Assembly (NCBI RefSeq): GCF_004339015.1
Contig: NZ_SMFQ01000005.1
Location: 434,001-498,000 of the forward strand
Origin: Cocleimonas flava
GTDB lineage: Bacteria > Pseudomonadota > Gammaproteobacteria > Thiotrichales > Thiotrichaceae
Direction of reading: 5' to 3'
Length of the DNA: 64,000 bases
The notes under the pieces are model-generated. The model was not told where the DNA came from. It saw only the letters and a program-made list of their open reading frames with translations, and did not search any database. Shown here piece after piece: positions 62,425 to 64,000 of this stretch. Numbering within the stretch: the first letter of the stretch is position 1; each line of letters starts with the position of its first letter. The position numbers and the translations under genes are program-made.

Positions 62425-63147
62425 TTATTTTAGGCCAAGTAATTCTTTTATCATTTGTACATTACCTCGACTTACGGGTATCTCTGTTTCGTCATTATCG
62501 TCTAATAAAATCATGCACTGATCATTCACTTTTTTGAAGGCTTTGGCATAACGAATATTTACGATAAAGCTGCGATGAATACGAATGAAACAGTCGGTAT
62601 CAAGCCGCCCTTCTAAATCAGCAAGCGACAAATTACACAAGTAGCTATTATCTATACTTGAAACATCGGTGTAATGACCATCTGCCTTTAAATAAACCAC
62701 TTGATCCAAATCTATTAAGGTGACTTGTTTGTTCGAATAAATAGGTAGTTTAAACAATAAGCGAAGCTCAGCATTGGCCCCTTTATTATCATTTATGGGT
62801 AACGTTGTAATATCTGTAAGATCATAAAAAACCATACAGGTAGCCGTATAATCACCAGCACCAGTCATTTTGCTAACTTTAATCAGTAACACCTTATCTG
62901 GGATGTTAATCATCATCGTCATAGGAGGAGGAGACTCAACTGGACAGCGAGAAGACTCTAGCAACCAAGACACCTTATCTCGGCTCTTTTCCGGGTGAAA
63001 TTGGAGAATCTGTTTACCAAGAACATCATCACCTTCGATATCTAAAATTTCAGTCGCAATGTCATTCATTGCAAGAACCTTGTTTTTCCCATCTAACCAA
63101 ATAATGCCAGGCTCAAACTTTTGTAATTTGTGTTGAAACGTCTCCAT
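62425..63147 (-). CDS. rcoM: RcoM, haem-PAS / LytTR CO-responsive transcription factor
   Basis: Single-component CO sensor of about 240 residues. The N-terminal PAS domain (METFQHKLQKFEPGIIWLDG) contains QFHPEKSRDK, RCPVESPPP and TMMINIPD: His51, Cys68 and Met78 line up with the haem ligands His74, Cys94 and Met104 of Burkholderia RcoM (recalled). The C-terminal LytTR domain (~135-240) includes LIDLDQVVYLKADGHYTDV, CNLSLADLEGRLDTDCFIRIHRSFIVN and IPVSRGNVQMIKELLG. ATG 63147 is chosen for match to RcoM and the AGGAAATAGG just upstream; a longer frame to 63231 is unlikely. It directly precedes coxMSL on the same strand, so it should activate them when CO is present. Confidence 0.92.
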   Translation of the reverse strand: METFQHKLQKFEPGIIWLDGKNKVLAMNDIATEILDIEGDDVLGKQILQFHPEKSRDKVSWLLESSRCPVESPPPMTMMINIPDKVLLIKVSKMTGAGDYTATCMVFYDLTDITTLPINDNKGANAELRLLFKLPIYSNKQVTLIDLDQVVYLKADGHYTDVSSIDNSYLCNLSLADLEGRLDTDCFIRIHRSFIVNIRYAKAFKKVNDQCMILLDDNDETEIPVSRGNVQMIKELLGLK

Positions 63148-63508
63148 CCTATTTCCTATATATATTTTTCGATGACACAAATAATTAATTTTGAAGTCAT
63201 TCAATACCTGATAATTAAAATACCCAGACAAATAACAACGACGAATATTTCTTCACGCTAGTTTGAGCATAAGACAAAACAAGCCATCTCCTATTTCATT
63301 GATCGAAAATAGCAAAAAAAAATAGATCTATCGATTTAAATTATGCTTTCATTAAAATAATGAGAGAGAGATACCTTTTAATATCAAACATATAAAACAA
63401 TCAACTTAGATATTAAGGTCAATACGCCGCAATATTTTTAGCGCAATGTTTAGAATTGTAGTCTATCCAACACTTGGAAGAAGGATAGACCTAATATAAG
63501 AAAAACGC
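63148..63508. other. 361-bp gene-free AT-rich spacer upstream of rcoM
   Basis: No open frame recognised. One stem GTCTATCC (63461-63468) / GGATAGAC (63483-63490) lies 19 bp after the edge gene and may terminate it, though no T-run follows. The remainder presumably holds the rcoM promoter. Confidence 0.6.
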
Positions 63509-64000
63509 TCAAGTAAAACTATAATCATACAATTCATCACCTTGCTCACCATGAATCTGGGCATTGAATGAAATAATAATACGATCTTTTTCGCCGATAT
63601 AAGGCAGAGCGGTATGCTTGAGATGAGAAGGAAAAATACACAGCACTCCCTCCTCAGGTTTTGAATCAAAACTAGTGGATTGCATATAATGATTCCCTGA
63701 GTCCATATAGCCACCACCAATCAAATCCATGTGATGACCGTAAAAACGAGTGACACCATTCAATTCACCCAATTCTTTATTTTTCATGCGTGTTTCATCA
63801 TCGTCCACTTGCACATAATAAACACCTGACCAGCTGCAATTACCATGATTATGAGTTTCATGAAATCCGTAACCATTCTGTATTTGAAACCAGGCTCCTA
63901 CGACATTCATATTCATCTTTTTGGAAACGCAATGCTTCCACACATCCCCATTCAAAGTGCTCGCTACTTGAAAGACAGATTCTGATATAAAAGAAAATAA
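63509..64000 (-). CDS. Putative 2OG-Fe(II) oxygenase, TIGR02466-like (N terminus outside window)
   Basis: The frame is open to the right edge, so the apparent start at 63955 is internal and the gene is partial. At least ~163 residues are visible. The pattern HETHNHGNCSWSGVYYV, and GVLCIFPSHLKHTALPY followed by RIIISFNAQI, resembles the putative 2-oxoglutarate/Fe(II) oxygenases of the TIGR02466 family: a His-x-Asn/Asp-type metal site, a distal His, and an Arg for 2-oxoglutarate. Found in marine bacteria and phages; substrate unknown. No link to CO metabolism is evident. Confidence 0.7.
   Translation of the reverse strand, partial: LFSFISESVFQVASTLNGDVWKHCVSKKMNMNVVGAWFQIQNGYGFHETHNHGNCSWSGVYYVQVDDDETRMKNKELGELNGVTRFYGHHMDLIGGGYMDSGNHYMQSTSFDSKPEEGVLCIFPSHLKHTALPYIGEKDRIIISFNAQIHGEQGDELYDYSFT

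Noticed and set aside
63463-63720. 85-residue - strand frame near the right edge
   Set aside because: Alternate frame of the partial oxygenase-like gene, whose His and Arg motifs are conserved in the other frame.

Overview
The window is about 64 kb of chromosome from what looks like a marine, sulphur-oxidising, autotrophic gammaproteobacterium. This is inferred from phosphoribulokinase (Calvin cycle), a dissimilatory-type ATP sulfurylase beside a SoeABC-like cytoplasmic sulfite dehydrogenase, class Ia ribonucleotide reductase, a complete form I aerobic CO dehydrogenase locus and a glycine-betaine-type transporter, in DNA of moderate GC. A Thiotrichales relative (Leucothrix/Cocleimonas-like) would fit, but the sequence alone does not settle the genus.

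Layout. 1-9.6 kb, mostly + strand: the 3' end of topA, tsaC, uup, pdxH, a secreted GH-like/CBM9 protein and a PabB-PabC-rhodanese triple fusion. 9.7-17 kb: soeABC (- strand), a phosphodiesterase and sat, the sulfite-to-sulfate section. 17-27 kb: rimO, prkB, a 2Fe-2S flavin reductase, and nrdA/nrdB separated by 514 bp of palindromic repeats. 27.3-34.8 kb: an accessory operon (proX-proV-proW, GYD protein, amidohydrolase, CobW GTPase) divergent from a GntR/FCD regulator, with three identical operator palindromes between them. 34.8-48 kb: accessory genes (NERD protein, two-gene secreted PKD/metallopeptidase operon, SGNH hydrolase, cryptochrome-DASH, cysteine-free Rrf2 regulator, EamA exporter, and a LacI-controlled kinase plus enolase-paralogue pair). 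48.2-63.1 kb: one - strand block, rcoM, coxMSLGDEF, mocA, coxI, sufS, sufU, a Met-rich membrane protein and modABC. The right edge cuts a 2OG-Fe(II) oxygenase-like gene.

How it works together. Sulfite would be oxidised directly (SoeABC) or ATP sulfurylase would act on APS made elsewhere. Energy and reductant would feed the Calvin cycle through PrkB. CO would be a supplementary electron donor: RcoM senses CO through haem, CoxMSL oxidises it, and the same block carries predicted functions for molybdate uptake (ModABC), cofactor cytidylation (MocA), cofactor delivery (two XdhC-type proteins), sulfur mobilisation (SufS/SufU) and cluster maturation (CoxD/CoxE).

Intergenic DNA is unusually patterned. 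About 14 loci between 1.3 and 48.1 kb carry a short repeat (CACCCCCCTACTT..., weak stem, T-run), almost always in + orientation. There are several larger imperfect palindromes of 60-145 bp, and a roughly 165-bp structured element present twice (35.3 and 42.5 kb) with a compensatory stem substitution. No CRISPR array, insertion sequence, rRNA or tRNA gene was recognised.
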